DNA from: Lachnospiraceae bacterium
GTDB lineage: Bacteria; Bacillota; Clostridia; Lachnospirales; Lachnospiraceae
DNA length: 51,151 nucleotides
Assembly (NCBI GenBank): GCA_015056725.1
Contig: SVFS01000010.1
Coordinates: forward strand, 1-51,151
Reading direction: 5' to 3'
Below, in pieces: positions 8,070-16,584 of the stretch. The position numbers and the translations under genes were made by a program. The notes under the pieces are model-generated. The model saw nothing but the letters and a program-made list of their open reading frames with translations. It had not been told where the DNA came from and did not search any database. How positions within the stretch are numbered: position 1 is the first letter of the stretch; each line of letters opens with the position of its first letter.

Positions 8070-8906
8070 ATGTCGGACAACTGGGTGGTACAGAACCTGC
8101 AGAAGGCGCTGGCGACCTGGAACGAGAAGATGCAGGAGATATGGACGCTGCTGACGGTGTCGCCGGAGGAGTTTAAGGGCGGCAGAATATGGGCGGTTAT
8201 CCTGGACATACACAGCGGCATACAGGCCATTGGACTGGCACTTCTGGTACTGTTCTTTCTCACTGGAGTCATGAAGACCTGCAGCAATCTGTCGGATTTG
8301 AAAAGACCGGAACAGGCCCTGCAGCTTTTCATCCGTTTTATCCTGGCAAAAGGAGTGGTGACATACGGACTTGAACTGATGCTGGCGATCTTCAGCATCC
8401 TGCAGGGGGTGGTGTCGACCATCATGCAGTCCTCCGGAATAGGAGGAGCGGATCAGGCGATACTGCCACAGGAGATGATAGGCGCCATCGAAGACTGCAG
8501 GTTCCTGGAATCCATACCGCTTTGGGCGGTGACGCTGATTGGCAGCCTTCTGATCACGGTACTGTCTTTTATTATGATTCTGACCGTCTACGGAAGGTTT
8601 TTTAAGTTGTACTTATATACGGCAATTGCACCGGTCCCGCTGGCAGCTTTTGCGGGGGAGACAACACAGCAGGTTGGAATCAGCTTTATCAAATCATATA
8701 CCGGGGTGTGCCTGGAAGGTGCTATCATCATGCTGGCATGTGTAATCTTCTCCTTCTTTGCGTCATCACCGCCAGTGGTGGATACATCGGCCAGCGTAGT
8801 CACCATGGTCTGGTCATACATCGCAGAGCTGGTCTTTAACATGTTGGTACTGGTAGGTACCATCAAGATGGCGGATCATGTGGTCCGGGAAATGATGGGC
8901 CTGTAA
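8070..8906 (+). CDS. VirB6-like polytopic transfer protein
   Basis: This 278-residue protein has about six hydrophobic segments (for example around IGLALLVLFFLTGV, LIGSLLITVLSFIM, GAIIMLACVIFSFF and LVFNMLVLVGTIKM). It carries the FKLYLYTAIAPVPLAAFAGE stretch typical of VirB6/TrbL proteins of Gram-positive elements. It forms part of the inner-membrane channel. The start follows GAGGAGGTGATTTT. It is 10 bp from prgI. Confidence 0.9.
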   Translation: MSDNWVVQNLQKALATWNEKMQEIWTLLTVSPEEFKGGRIWAVILDIHSGIQAIGLALLVLFFLTGVMKTCSNLSDLKRPEQALQLFIRFILAKGVVTYGLELMLAIFSILQGVVSTIMQSSGIGGADQAILPQEMIGAIEDCRFLESIPLWAVTLIGSLLITVLSFIMILTVYGRFFKLYLYTAIAPVPLAAFAGETTQQVGISFIKSYTGVCLEGAIIMLACVIFSFFASSPPVVDTSASVVTMVWSYIAELVFNMLVLVGTIKMADHVVREMMGL

Positions 8907-8916
8907 GGAGGAAACC

Positions 8917-9252
8917 ATGGAAATTAAAATGAATAAGGATATCCGTACCTATACGGAAAGTATGTTTTTCGGACTGTCGCTTAGGCAGTTCTTTTTTTCT
9001 GCCCTGGGCTGCCTGGTGTCGGTGGCACTGTACTTCCTTCTGCGTGGGCAGCTTGGCACCGAGGCCGTGTCCTGGGCATGTATGCTGGGCGTGTTTCCCT
9101 TCGGGGTGATGGGCTTTGCAAAATATAACGGAATGGCAGCGGAGCAGGTAATCTGGGCGGTCATCAAGTCAGCGGTTCTTACACCAAAGAGGCTGCCGTA
9201 CCGGGGAACCAACCTTTACTATGACTTAATCAGGGGGAAAATAAAATGCTGA
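8917..9252 (+). CDS. PrgI-family transfer protein (VirB3-like)
   Basis: The protein has 111 residues. TESMFFGLSLRQFFFSALG opens the first of two closely spaced membrane segments (about residues 25-45 and 52-70). A conserved C-terminal YRGTNLYY-like region follows. PrgI proteins sit beside the VirB4 ATPase in the membrane and correspond to VirB3. AGGAGGAAACC precedes the start, and the gene overlaps the VirB4 gene by 7 bp. Confidence 0.92.
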   Translation: MEIKMNKDIRTYTESMFFGLSLRQFFFSALGCLVSVALYFLLRGQLGTEAVSWACMLGVFPFGVMGFAKYNGMAAEQVIWAVIKSAVLTPKRLPYRGTNLYYDLIRGKIKC

Positions 9253-11579
9253 AATCAATACGAACTACCATGAAAAAAGACCGGGAGCGTGTGAAAGTTC
9301 CCCGTTCAGTTCAAGACGCAGTACCTGTAAGGTCCGTCTGGGAGGACGGAGTCTTTCAGATTGCCAGGAATAAATACAGTAAGTCCTGGCTGTTCACTGA
9401 CATCAACTATGATGTGCTGTCCGATGAAGAACGGATAGATACGATTAAGAGCTATGGTGCGTTGCTGAACTCTTTCGACAGCAGTGCGACTACCAAGATA
9501 ACCATAAATAATCGGAGATTCAGCCGTGGGGATTTTGAGGAGAAAATCCTGCTGCAGATGAAGGAAGACGAGCTGGATGCATACCGCAGAGAGTACAACG
9601 ACATGCTGCTAGCCAAGGCTGCAGGGAACAATTCCATCATCCAGGAAAAATATATCACCGTATCGGTGCATAAGAATAGCATTGAGGAAGCACGTACCTT
9701 TTTCAAGCGAAGCGGCACGGAACTTACTGCAAGGCTTTCAAGACTGGGATGCCGTTGCCTGGAACTGGACGGCCATGAACGGCTGAAGATTCTTCATGAC
9801 TTTTATCGTGCCGGAGAAGAGGACCATTTCGAGTTTGACCTGAAGGACAGTCGAAAGAAGGGCCACAGCTTCAAGGACTATATCTGCCCGGATGGAATGG
9901 AACTGCACCATGACCATTTCAAAACCGGAAGCCGGTTTGGCAGGGTTATCTTCGTCAAGGATGTGGGTGCGTACCTGAAGGATACACTGGTGGCAGAATT
10001 AACTGGACTAAATCAGAACATGATGCTTTCCATAGACGTGTTGCCGGTGCCCATGGAGGAGGCCATCAAGGAAGCGGAAAACCGGCTCCTTGGGGTTGCA
10101 ACCAACATCACCAACTGGCAGCGGAAGCAGAATGCCAACAATAACTTCGGTGCTATCGTGCCTTACGACATGGAGCAGCAGATGAAGGAGAGCAAGGAGT
10201 TCCTGGATGACCTGACCATGCGAGATCAGCAGATGATGCTGGCGGTGGTCACTCTGGTACATACTGCTGACGATAAGAAGCAGCTTGATGCAGACACTGG
10301 CACGCTGCAGAACATCATTCAGGCACGGCACTGCCAGATGGGCGTACTGCACTTTCAGCAGCTGGATGGTCTGAATACGGTACTCCCTGCAGGACACCGA
10401 AAAATCGATGCCCTCCGGACGTTCACTACGGAATCTCTTTCTGCATTTATGCCGTTTCATGTCCAGGAAGTATCACATGACCATGGCATCTACTATGGCC
10501 AAAACGCCATCAGCCAAAATATGATTGTAGCTGACCGGCGGCAGCTCTTGAACGGTAATTCCTTTATCTTAGGTGTATCCGGCTCGGGGAAATCTTTCAT
10601 GGCAAAGAGTGAGCTGATTAACTTTGTCCTGGCGACTGATGCAGATGTTATCGTCATCGATCCGGACAGAGAGTATACGGACTTTGTAAAAGCGTTTGGG
10701 GGCGAAGTGGTAGAGATATCTGCTACCAGCGCTAATCACATCAATGCCATGGACATCAACCGATACTATGGTGAAAAGGACCCGATTGCAGAAAAGTCTC
10801 AGTTCGTACAGTCACTTTGTGAGCAGATTATAACCGGTAACCAGTTCAGTAGGGGGCAGAAGTCCATCATCGATCGCTGTGTAGAGCATATCTACCAACC
10901 ATACCGGATGCGTGGATATGAGGGAGAACCACCGACACTGGATGATTTCCGGGAAGACCTGCTGCGGCAGCCAGAGCAGGAAGCAAAAGACCTGGCACTG
11001 GAACTGGAGATTTTCACAAGAGGGTCTCTGAATACCTTTGCACAGCAGACAAACGTGAACACCACCAGCCGGTTCATCAGTTACGATATTCATGAACTGG
11101 GTAAGCAGCTCATGGGTGTAGGCATCCTGGTGGTCCTGGACAGCATCCTGAACCGGATTACCAGGAACCGGCAGGAGGGGAAGCAGACCTTCATTTTCAT
11201 CGATGAATTCTATATTCTCTTTCAGCACGAGTATTCCGGTCAGTTCTTAGCTACGCTGTGGAAACGTGTGAGAAAGTACGGAGCCTACTGTACTGGCATT
11301 ACACAAAATCTGGAGGAGGTTCTGCGGTCTCAGACAGCACGGCTTATGCTGTCTAATTCCGAGTTTATCATCATGATGAACCAGGCACCGACGGACCGGC
11401 AGGAACTGGCGAAGCTGCTGCACATCTCTGAGCGGCAGCTATCTTACATCACCAACGTACCGGAAGGCCACGGGCTGCTGAAGGTAGGGCATACCATGGT
11501 GCCTTTTGAGAATCACTTCCCGAAGAATACGGAACTTTACCGGCTCATGACTACCAAGCCGGGGGAAAGGAATACGTAA
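9246..11579 (+). CDS. VirB4/TraE-type secretion ATPase
   Basis: The 777-residue ATPase powers pilus/channel assembly of the type IV secretion system. Walker A is GVSGSGKS (about residue 442) and Walker B is FIFIDEFYI (about residue 650). Further family motifs are GITQNLEEVL and NSEFIIMMNQ near the C-terminus. The frame is intact and of normal length. It overlaps prgI by 7 bp, and its stop directly abuts the next start. Confidence 0.96.
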   Translation: MLKSIRTTMKKDRERVKVPRSVQDAVPVRSVWEDGVFQIARNKYSKSWLFTDINYDVLSDEERIDTIKSYGALLNSFDSSATTKITINNRRFSRGDFEEKILLQMKEDELDAYRREYNDMLLAKAAGNNSIIQEKYITVSVHKNSIEEARTFFKRSGTELTARLSRLGCRCLELDGHERLKILHDFYRAGEEDHFEFDLKDSRKKGHSFKDYICPDGMELHHDHFKTGSRFGRVIFVKDVGAYLKDTLVAELTGLNQNMMLSIDVLPVPMEEAIKEAENRLLGVATNITNWQRKQNANNNFGAIVPYDMEQQMKESKEFLDDLTMRDQQMMLAVVTLVHTADDKKQLDADTGTLQNIIQARHCQMGVLHFQQLDGLNTVLPAGHRKIDALRTFTTESLSAFMPFHVQEVSHDHGIYYGQNAISQNMIVADRRQLLNGNSFILGVSGSGKSFMAKSELINFVLATDADVIVIDPDREYTDFVKAFGGEVVEISATSANHINAMDINRYYGEKDPIAEKSQFVQSLCEQIITGNQFSRGQKSIIDRCVEHIYQPYRMRGYEGEPPTLDDFREDLLRQPEQEAKDLALELEIFTRGSLNTFAQQTNVNTTSRFISYDIHELGKQLMGVGILVVLDSILNRITRNRQEGKQTFIFIDEFYILFQHEYSGQFLATLWKRVRKYGAYCTGITQNLEEVLRSQTARLMLSNSEFIIMMNQAPTDRQELAKLLHISERQLSYITNVPEGHGLLKVGHTMVPFENHFPKNTELYRLMTTKPGERNT

Positions 11580-12605
11580 ATGGACATTAAGGTAAGAGGT
11601 AAGTACGAAGACAAATCGCTGAAGCTGAAAGACATCCGTCCGTTGCTGAAAAATATGCGAATCAAGAGTAAATCTGATCAGAACGACGAAGAAAACGAAA
11701 ACCGCCAGAACCCGCAGAATTATGCGGAGTATAAGGCTTCCACCACTGGTAAAAAAGCCGCTGAGAAGTCCATTTTGGCGGTCACTTTTTCGGCAAAACG
11801 GTTGAAAATCAAGGGAAATCAGCATACTTCATCAACCTATGTAGAACCAGGTGAAGGGCCGGTTTCAGGTTCGAAAGTAGTACCGCTTTGGGCGAAGAAG
11901 CAGAAGGAAAAGAAGGCTGCACAGACAGCTGTAGCTACCAGGCAACACGCTGCACAGCAGACCGTAATACAAATCAAAAGGCAGCAGCGTAGGCGAAAAC
12001 GAAACTACCAGATAAAGCGAATCAAGAATCAAATGCGAAATCAAACCATAGTCAGCAGCAGTGTCGTGCTTCTGGCTATGGTTCTTTTCGTGTTCACACT
12101 TTCTATGTTCTTATTTCTGGCAGACGATGGGGATGGAAACTTGGAGGCAGGACAACCAGCTCTTATGGTATCAGTGGCCAAGGCACAGATAGGCACTGAA
12201 GACGGAGAAAAATACTGGAGTTGGTACGGATTCGATGAACAGGTGGATTGGTGTGCCTGTTTCGTGTCGTGGTGTGCCAATGAAGCAGGACTGATAGAGG
12301 AAGGCGCCGTACCGATGTTTGCTGAGGTCAACGAAGGTATACGGTGGTTTCGGGAGCAGGGCAGGTGGATAGATGCAGCTGAAGAACCTGATTTCAGACC
12401 AACACCAGGAACACTGATTTTCTTTGATTGGGATACAGATAGTAACGCAGATCATGTTGGAATTGTTGAAAGATGCAAAAAAGGAATAATATACACGATA
12501 GAAGGTAATAGCAACGATAGCGTGTTAAGCAATTATTACACGCAGGACAATAATATAATTTTGGGATTTGCTATAATTAATGTGAACAAAAAAATATTTA
12601 ATTAA
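11580..12605 (+). CDS. CHAP-domain peptidoglycan hydrolase (VirB1-like)
   Basis: The protein has 341 residues. A basic cytoplasmic N-terminus of about 150 residues leads to one membrane segment (about 157-180, around LLAMVLFVFTLSMFLFL). An extracellular CHAP domain follows, with catalytic Cys in VDWCACFVSWC (about residue 223) and His in ADHVGIVE (about residue 291). It would open the wall for the transfer channel. Family members often carry a second hydrolase domain, which this one lacks. It is the last transfer gene before a strong terminator. Confidence 0.92.
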   Translation: MDIKVRGKYEDKSLKLKDIRPLLKNMRIKSKSDQNDEENENRQNPQNYAEYKASTTGKKAAEKSILAVTFSAKRLKIKGNQHTSSTYVEPGEGPVSGSKVVPLWAKKQKEKKAAQTAVATRQHAAQQTVIQIKRQQRRRKRNYQIKRIKNQMRNQTIVSSSVVLLAMVLFVFTLSMFLFLADDGDGNLEAGQPALMVSVAKAQIGTEDGEKYWSWYGFDEQVDWCACFVSWCANEAGLIEEGAVPMFAEVNEGIRWFREQGRWIDAAEEPDFRPTPGTLIFFDWDTDSNADHVGIVERCKKGIIYTIEGNSNDSVLSNYYTQDNNIILGFAIINVNKKIFN

Positions 12606-12608
12606 AAT

Positions 12609-12649
12609 AAATCCGTTTACATTTCTGCTTAGGAAAAGTAAACGGATTT
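12609..12649. terminator. Bidirectional terminator closing the transfer operon
   Basis: AAATCCGTTTAC (12609-12620) is repeated inverted and perfectly at 12638-12649, giving a 12-bp stem with A- and T-rich flanks. It lies between two convergent genes. Confidence 0.85.
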
Positions 12650-12660
12650 CATTAATTGCA

Positions 12661-13359
12661 CTATAAAATAGATTGTGCCATCTTTTCAATGGTTTTCATA
12701 TCGGCAGTACCGCCTATGTCGTAGAGGTAAATGCCATCGGACCATGTGATGGCATTGTTGCCAAGTTTTGAGTAGGAGTAGCCCTTGTGACCATTGATGG
12801 TGATTTCGCGGAATTCAGCGTTTTCATTGTCGAGACCAAAACTCATATTTTCTATATGACCCCATTGAGAATATCGTATTGTTTTTCCTTCACGATTTTC
12901 GTATGTAAGTTCATAAAGTCTGGCTTCTTCATAAATATTCTCAGCAATTATCTTGAAACCCCAAGGTTTCTTAGGCTTAATGCATTCAAACTTAGCCGGA
13001 ATGTCAGTACCTTCGGGATAATCAACATCAAAAGTAATATCCAGTGTACCTGAGATGTCATTCTGTGTTTCGTTCCAGATAATATCAGGTTTGGTGAGCA
13101 CTACGGCGCAGGCGACAAGTCCAAGCATCATTACTGCAACAACTGCAATGAGCAGTGCACGGCGTATCCTGTGTCTGCCCACATTTACATATCTGTGACC
13201 TGCCATTTTTGCAATTTTTCTTATTCTTACTTTAAATTCCGGTGAAAACTCATAGGTTAATTCCGCCGGATTGATTTCGTCAATCCAGGCGTAGTCAAGT
13301 TCCATTGCTTCCCTGAGAGCAGTTTTTAACTCAGGACTGAATGTTAAATCAGTGTTCAT
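12661..13359 (-). CDS. Anti-sigma factor, DUF4367-like (module 1)
   Basis: The protein has about 232 residues. A cytoplasmic N-terminus includes the FSPEFKVRIRKI motif seen in many clostridial anti-sigma proteins. One membrane segment follows (around ALLIAVVAVMMLGLVACAVV), then an extracellular part whose end (NGHKGYSYSKLG, later ITWSDGIYLY) resembles DUF4367. The start at 13359 follows a G-rich site and lies inside the end of the sigma gene (11-bp overlap), so the pair is coupled. It likely holds sigma factor 1 at the membrane. The upstream in-frame start at 13386 is less likely. Confidence 0.82.
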   Translation of the reverse strand: MNTDLTFSPELKTALREAMELDYAWIDEINPAELTYEFSPEFKVRIRKIAKMAGHRYVNVGRHRIRRALLIAVVAVMMLGLVACAVVLTKPDIIWNETQNDISGTLDITFDVDYPEGTDIPAKFECIKPKKPWGFKIIAENIYEEARLYELTYENREGKTIRYSQWGHIENMSFGLDNENAEFREITINGHKGYSYSKLGNNAITWSDGIYLYDIGGTADMKTIEKMAQSIL

Positions 13360-13897
13360 TGTAAATACCCCCTGTTTTTTTGTCAAGCAATGCCCGGCCG
13401 CGTTGGAGTCGTTTTTTTACCGTTTCGACTGATATGCCAAGTAAATCTGCAATCTCTGGTGTGGTACATTCACAGACACCATACAGGTAAAGTACATCCT
13501 TGTAAATTGGTGGTAAGCGACGTATTTGTATGATGATTTCTTTGTGGTTTAAAATTTCAAATGTAGAGTCAGGCGAGTGTCCCACGTAGGTGTCTGTAAA
13601 TTCAATTACTTTGGCATCTTCATGGCGGGCCTCCTTTTTCTTTATGCGGAAAGAAATGTGTTCGGTTATTACCACCACGAACCTCTTAGTCTGCGGTGAA
13701 GCGACTTCGCCTATTTTATGTATGTGGCGGGCAACCCAGATGAAAGCTTCCTGGACGGCCTCCTCAGCGATGTGGTCGTTTTGCAATATATCATTTGCGA
13801 CATAAAACATCAACCTGTGGTACTTGTCGTAGATCTGGAGAAACTTCAGTTGGTCCTCGTCTGAGTCAATCATGGAGAGATAGAGTGTAATAAGCAT
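13349..13897 (-). CDS. ECF-type RNA polymerase sigma factor 1
   Basis: The 182-residue protein has region 2 around YDKYHRLMFYVANDIL and AEEAVQEAFIWVARH, and region 4 around LPPIYKDVLYLYGV, with helix-turn-helix TPEIADLLGISVETVKKRL. This is the normal ECF build. It overlaps its anti-sigma gene. A promoter-like site with the same -35 and spacing as the one for the divergent secreted-protein gene lies upstream, suggesting autoregulation. Confidence 0.93.
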   Translation of the reverse strand: MLITLYLSMIDSDEDQLKFLQIYDKYHRLMFYVANDILQNDHIAEEAVQEAFIWVARHIHKIGEVASPQTKRFVVVITEHISFRIKKKEARHEDAKVIEFTDTYVGHSPDSTFEILNHKEIIIQIRRLPPIYKDVLYLYGVCECTTPEIADLLGISVETVKKRLQRGRALLDKKTGGIYNEH

Positions 13898-13932
13898 GGG
13901 AAAGCTCCTTAAAAAATCTTTATATATAATAA

Positions 13933-13961
13933 TAAGACAAGTTACGAAAAAAAGGGGACAT
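13933..13961 (-). promoter_or_regulatory. Putative ECF promoter (class 1) for sigma 1
   Basis: On the minus strand, ATGTCC (13961-13956) and GTCTTA (13938-13933) flank a T-rich spacer of 17 bases. The same TGTCCCC-N15-GTCTT layout occurs divergently at 13977-14005. It is inferred from pattern only. Confidence 0.5.
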
Positions 13962-13976
13962 TTTTTTAAAAAAGTT

Positions 13977-14005
13977 TGTCCCCAAACAGAAAGTTTTAGT
14001 CTTTT
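13977..14005 (+). promoter_or_regulatory. Putative ECF promoter (class 1) for the secreted gene
   Basis: TGTCCCC (13977-13983) is followed after 15 bases by GTCTTTTAGTA starting at 13999. Spacing equals that of the divergent site upstream of sigma factor 1. It would drive the secreted-protein gene at 14088. Confidence 0.5.
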
Positions 14006-14087
14006 AGTATATGAAGGACAACTTAAAAGAGATATTTTTCTCGAAAATTATAAAAGATTTAATTTTTGGAACTAAGGAGGTGAACAC

Positions 14088-14507
14088 ATGAAGAAACTTT
14101 TAGCAATCGCGATGATGGTCTGCTTATTATTTACACTGGCAATTATGCCGGCTCAGGCAGCAGAAGTACCAGCACCAGATGCAGAGCTTATGGCACTTTA
14201 CTATCGTAATGCAGGGGCAACATTATCTATTTCAGCAAGTGGTAATGCGACTTGTACAGGTAAGATTGAGGGGATAGAAGGAACTACAACAAGCTGTTCC
14301 ATCAGTCTTTATCTCCAGAGATACGAAAATGGAGATTGGGAAGATGTTGCAATGTGGACTGATTCTGCTAATGTAGTGAGTCTGACACTCACAAGACCTC
14401 TTGGAGCGGACAGTGGTTACAAGTACCGGACAAAAGCAGTCTGCTATGCGTATTCCGGAAGTCAGATGGAGTATACGACACGTTATAGTTCGGAAGTTTG
14501 GTATTAA
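14088..14507 (+). CDS. Small secreted protein (module 1), DUF6147-like
   Basis: The protein has 139 residues. A signal peptide ends at PAQAAE (about residue 25), then a beta-rich domain follows with ISASGNATCTG, VAMWTDSAN and YRTKAVCYAYSG. I recall this pattern (small secreted protein next to an ECF pair) as DUF6147, but that name is from memory. AAGGAGGTGAACAC precedes the start. The last 68 bp are duplicated at 16486-16553. Its function is unknown. The ECF setting suggests a wall- or surface-stress output. Confidence 0.72.
   Translation: MKKLLAIAMMVCLLFTLAIMPAQAAEVPAPDAELMALYYRNAGATLSISASGNATCTGKIEGIEGTTTSCSISLYLQRYENGDWEDVAMWTDSANVVSLTLTRPLGADSGYKYRTKAVCYAYSGSQMEYTTRYSSEVWY
14440..14507 (+). 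repeat. 68-bp direct repeat, copy 1 (3' end of the secreted gene)
   Basis: This segment matches 16486-16553 at 61 of 68 positions by my count, including the stop codon position. The two copies are 2046 bp apart and flank the two genes at 14589 and 15924. Confidence 0.88.
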
Positions 14508-14588
14508 AGTTCCAGAAGGGGTCTTGGATTGAGGTAAGTATCAAAATTATGGCGTAATAGAGATGCCGGAAAGAAGAGGTGATGATTT

Positions 14589-15905
14589 ATGAAGAGATTT
14601 ATATCTGTAGGATTGTGCTTGTTATTAATTCTTACATCAACAATGACAGCATTTGCTGATGTTGCAGTGATAGAGACTGAGCCATATGCATTGGTTGAAT
14701 TAAGCATTTCATCAGATGCAGGAGACATTGAGTTTATTAAAAAGTATCAAAAGGATGCGGACGCTTCATTAAGTAAAAAAGAAAATGTCTTTTTGATGAA
14801 AGTTAATTGCATTAAGGAAAAAGGTGAAAGAGTATATCTTACAGCAGATGTTTCTGCAAGTATGTTTGGTAAAACATATGAGTTTGTTCTAAATGAAGAA
14901 CCTCTGGAAGTCAAAAAACAGAGAACTACTAAAATGGTCAGCGGATGTATAGAGATTCCTGTTGCTGAAGAAGAAATTGTGCTGCTAGATATAACTGCAA
15001 CAGCAGATTTTGAAAAGACCATTGTAAGTATGACTTTGTATAACCGCATGAATGGCAGCCAGCAAATTATGTTATACGGGGATACCTTTGAAGAACAACA
15101 AGAACTATTTCGTAAAGAGGTAGAAAGTGTAAAATATAAGCAGGAATATGCAGAACTTCAAACTATGAATGACGTAAATTTAAACAAAGAAAAAATTAAC
15201 AGGGCTATAACAGAAACAGTTACACCTGGTTCTGCATATGAACATGTTGCAAATGTTGCAAATTCAGTTTTAGGTGGTCAGAGTAGAAATAAAGAAATGA
15301 TGGTAATGGGCATTAGTAAGTGTGATCCGCAGAACTTTGGGTCAGGTAATGATGGCTACGAAAAGATTAGAATTTTTTCACGTTCATATAATCTACCCGA
15401 AGTGGATAGCAGCATATTATATGCTCGCCCATACAGAATGCAAGTGAATTTTTATGGTGATGATTACAATCTGGTGTCAGTTACTAATGTAAAGCCGTCA
15501 TCTGTAAATCAGACACTAAGTACTGCATTTTCAATTTTTACATCTGTAGCTGGTTCGGTAGCAACTGGAAAGTTAGGTATAGTTGCTGCAGTAATTAGTG
15601 CCATTGATTTGCAATTTGGAGATTCTATAAGTGTATCTGGAGTTGATGCCGAATTTGACATTTCGGTAAACGATTTAAATTGGACAGAAATTGATTTACC
15701 ATCTGATGTTGCAACCGCAGACGCTCATGAAAATAGTACAAATGGTGTGGTATTTACAGTAGTATATGAACAGGATGGAGGTATGAGAAGTGCAACGATA
15801 ACGGTTTCTTCGAATATTACTTATCAGGTGTTCCTCTCTTCAAACAGAACTAGCAACATCAAAACCGGTACAGCAACATATACACATACTGTTAACTTGA
15901 ATTAG
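14589..15905 (+). CDS. Secreted protein of unknown function
   Basis: The 438-residue protein has a clear signal peptide (cleavage near TAFADV, about residue 24). The mature part is beta-rich with a central charged helical stretch (about 175-215). A glycine-rich hydrophobic segment (around FTSVAGSVATGKLGIVAAVISAIDL) could insert in a membrane. I do not recognise a family. A good ribosome site (AGAGGTGATGATTT) precedes it. It lies between the two copies of the 68-bp repeat, together with the next gene. A toxin-like or pore-like role is only speculation from the hydrophobic segment. Confidence 0.72.
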   Translation: MKRFISVGLCLLLILTSTMTAFADVAVIETEPYALVELSISSDAGDIEFIKKYQKDADASLSKKENVFLMKVNCIKEKGERVYLTADVSASMFGKTYEFVLNEEPLEVKKQRTTKMVSGCIEIPVAEEEIVLLDITATADFEKTIVSMTLYNRMNGSQQIMLYGDTFEEQQELFRKEVESVKYKQEYAELQTMNDVNLNKEKINRAITETVTPGSAYEHVANVANSVLGGQSRNKEMMVMGISKCDPQNFGSGNDGYEKIRIFSRSYNLPEVDSSILYARPYRMQVNFYGDDYNLVSVTNVKPSSVNQTLSTAFSIFTSVAGSVATGKLGIVAAVISAIDLQFGDSISVSGVDAEFDISVNDLNWTEIDLPSDVATADAHENSTNGVVFTVVYEQDGGMRSATITVSSNITYQVFLSSNRTSNIKTGTATYTHTVNLN

Positions 15906-15923
15906 TATTTGAGGGTTATTTTA

Positions 15924-16436
15924 ATGAACAGAACCAAAATACTGTGTGTAATAATTTTGATCGTAATCGTTTTTCAGATGACTCATATGAAGAGGGATTA
16001 TGAAATTATGGTAAATGAATATAACAAATGCGTTAAGAAAGCCAGTACAGCATATGCCGAACTGCGAACGGATATTTGCAATTCATTGTCTGGAGAAAAA
16101 AATGATTTGAACAGTTTGCTTAGAAACTATTCAAATTTCATAAGAGCACTTGAAAATTGGGATTCTACATATCGAAAATTAGCTGAGCATGGTTGCCTGC
16201 CTAAGGTTATATATGAAAATAATGATCTTACTCGTAGCGATATAAGTGATATGATATTCAATTCATATATGCTTACTGAGCACATGGTAAGCTGGTATAT
16301 TTCGGAGGATGATTCTCAAGATGTTGCCAAAACACAAATTTACACTACAATTGATGATTTTGGTGAAAAAATTGAAATACTCAATGTAGAGTTGCAACCG
16401 TCACTAGTGCACGCATTGAAGTTTTATTTTGGTTAA
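15924..16436 (+). CDS. Membrane-anchored helical protein of unknown function
   Basis: The protein has 170 residues. One N-terminal membrane segment (ILCVIILIVIVFQM) is followed by an extracellular or cytoplasmic helical domain. I chose the ATG at 15924, behind GAGGGTTATTTTA. The TTG at 15909 is less likely. It is 18 bp after the secreted protein and sits in the same repeat-flanked cassette. It may therefore act with that protein, for example as its immunity or anchoring partner. This is inferred from position only. Confidence 0.65.
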   Translation: MNRTKILCVIILIVIVFQMTHMKRDYEIMVNEYNKCVKKASTAYAELRTDICNSLSGEKNDLNSLLRNYSNFIRALENWDSTYRKLAEHGCLPKVIYENNDLTRSDISDMIFNSYMLTEHMVSWYISEDDSQDVAKTQIYTTIDDFGEKIEILNVELQPSLVHALKFYFG

Positions 16437-16485
16437 AACAGACAATGAAAAATCAATTAGACTTTGGTAACTGTCTTTCAAAAAA

Positions 16486-16553
16486 TCTGCTACCCATATT
16501 CCGGAAGTCAGATGGAGTATACAACACGTTATAGTTCGGAAGTTTATTATTAG
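16486..16553 (+). pseudogene. 3' remnant of a small secreted-protein gene (repeat copy 2)
   Basis: The frame reads CYPYSGSQMEYTTRYSS then EVYY and a stop, nearly the same as the end of the 14088 product. No upstream part of the gene is present. It marks the right border of an insertion or an exchange at the 3' end of the secreted gene. Confidence 0.85.
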
Positions 16554-16584
16554 TTTATTGTATTATAAAGAGGGAGGAATTGAA

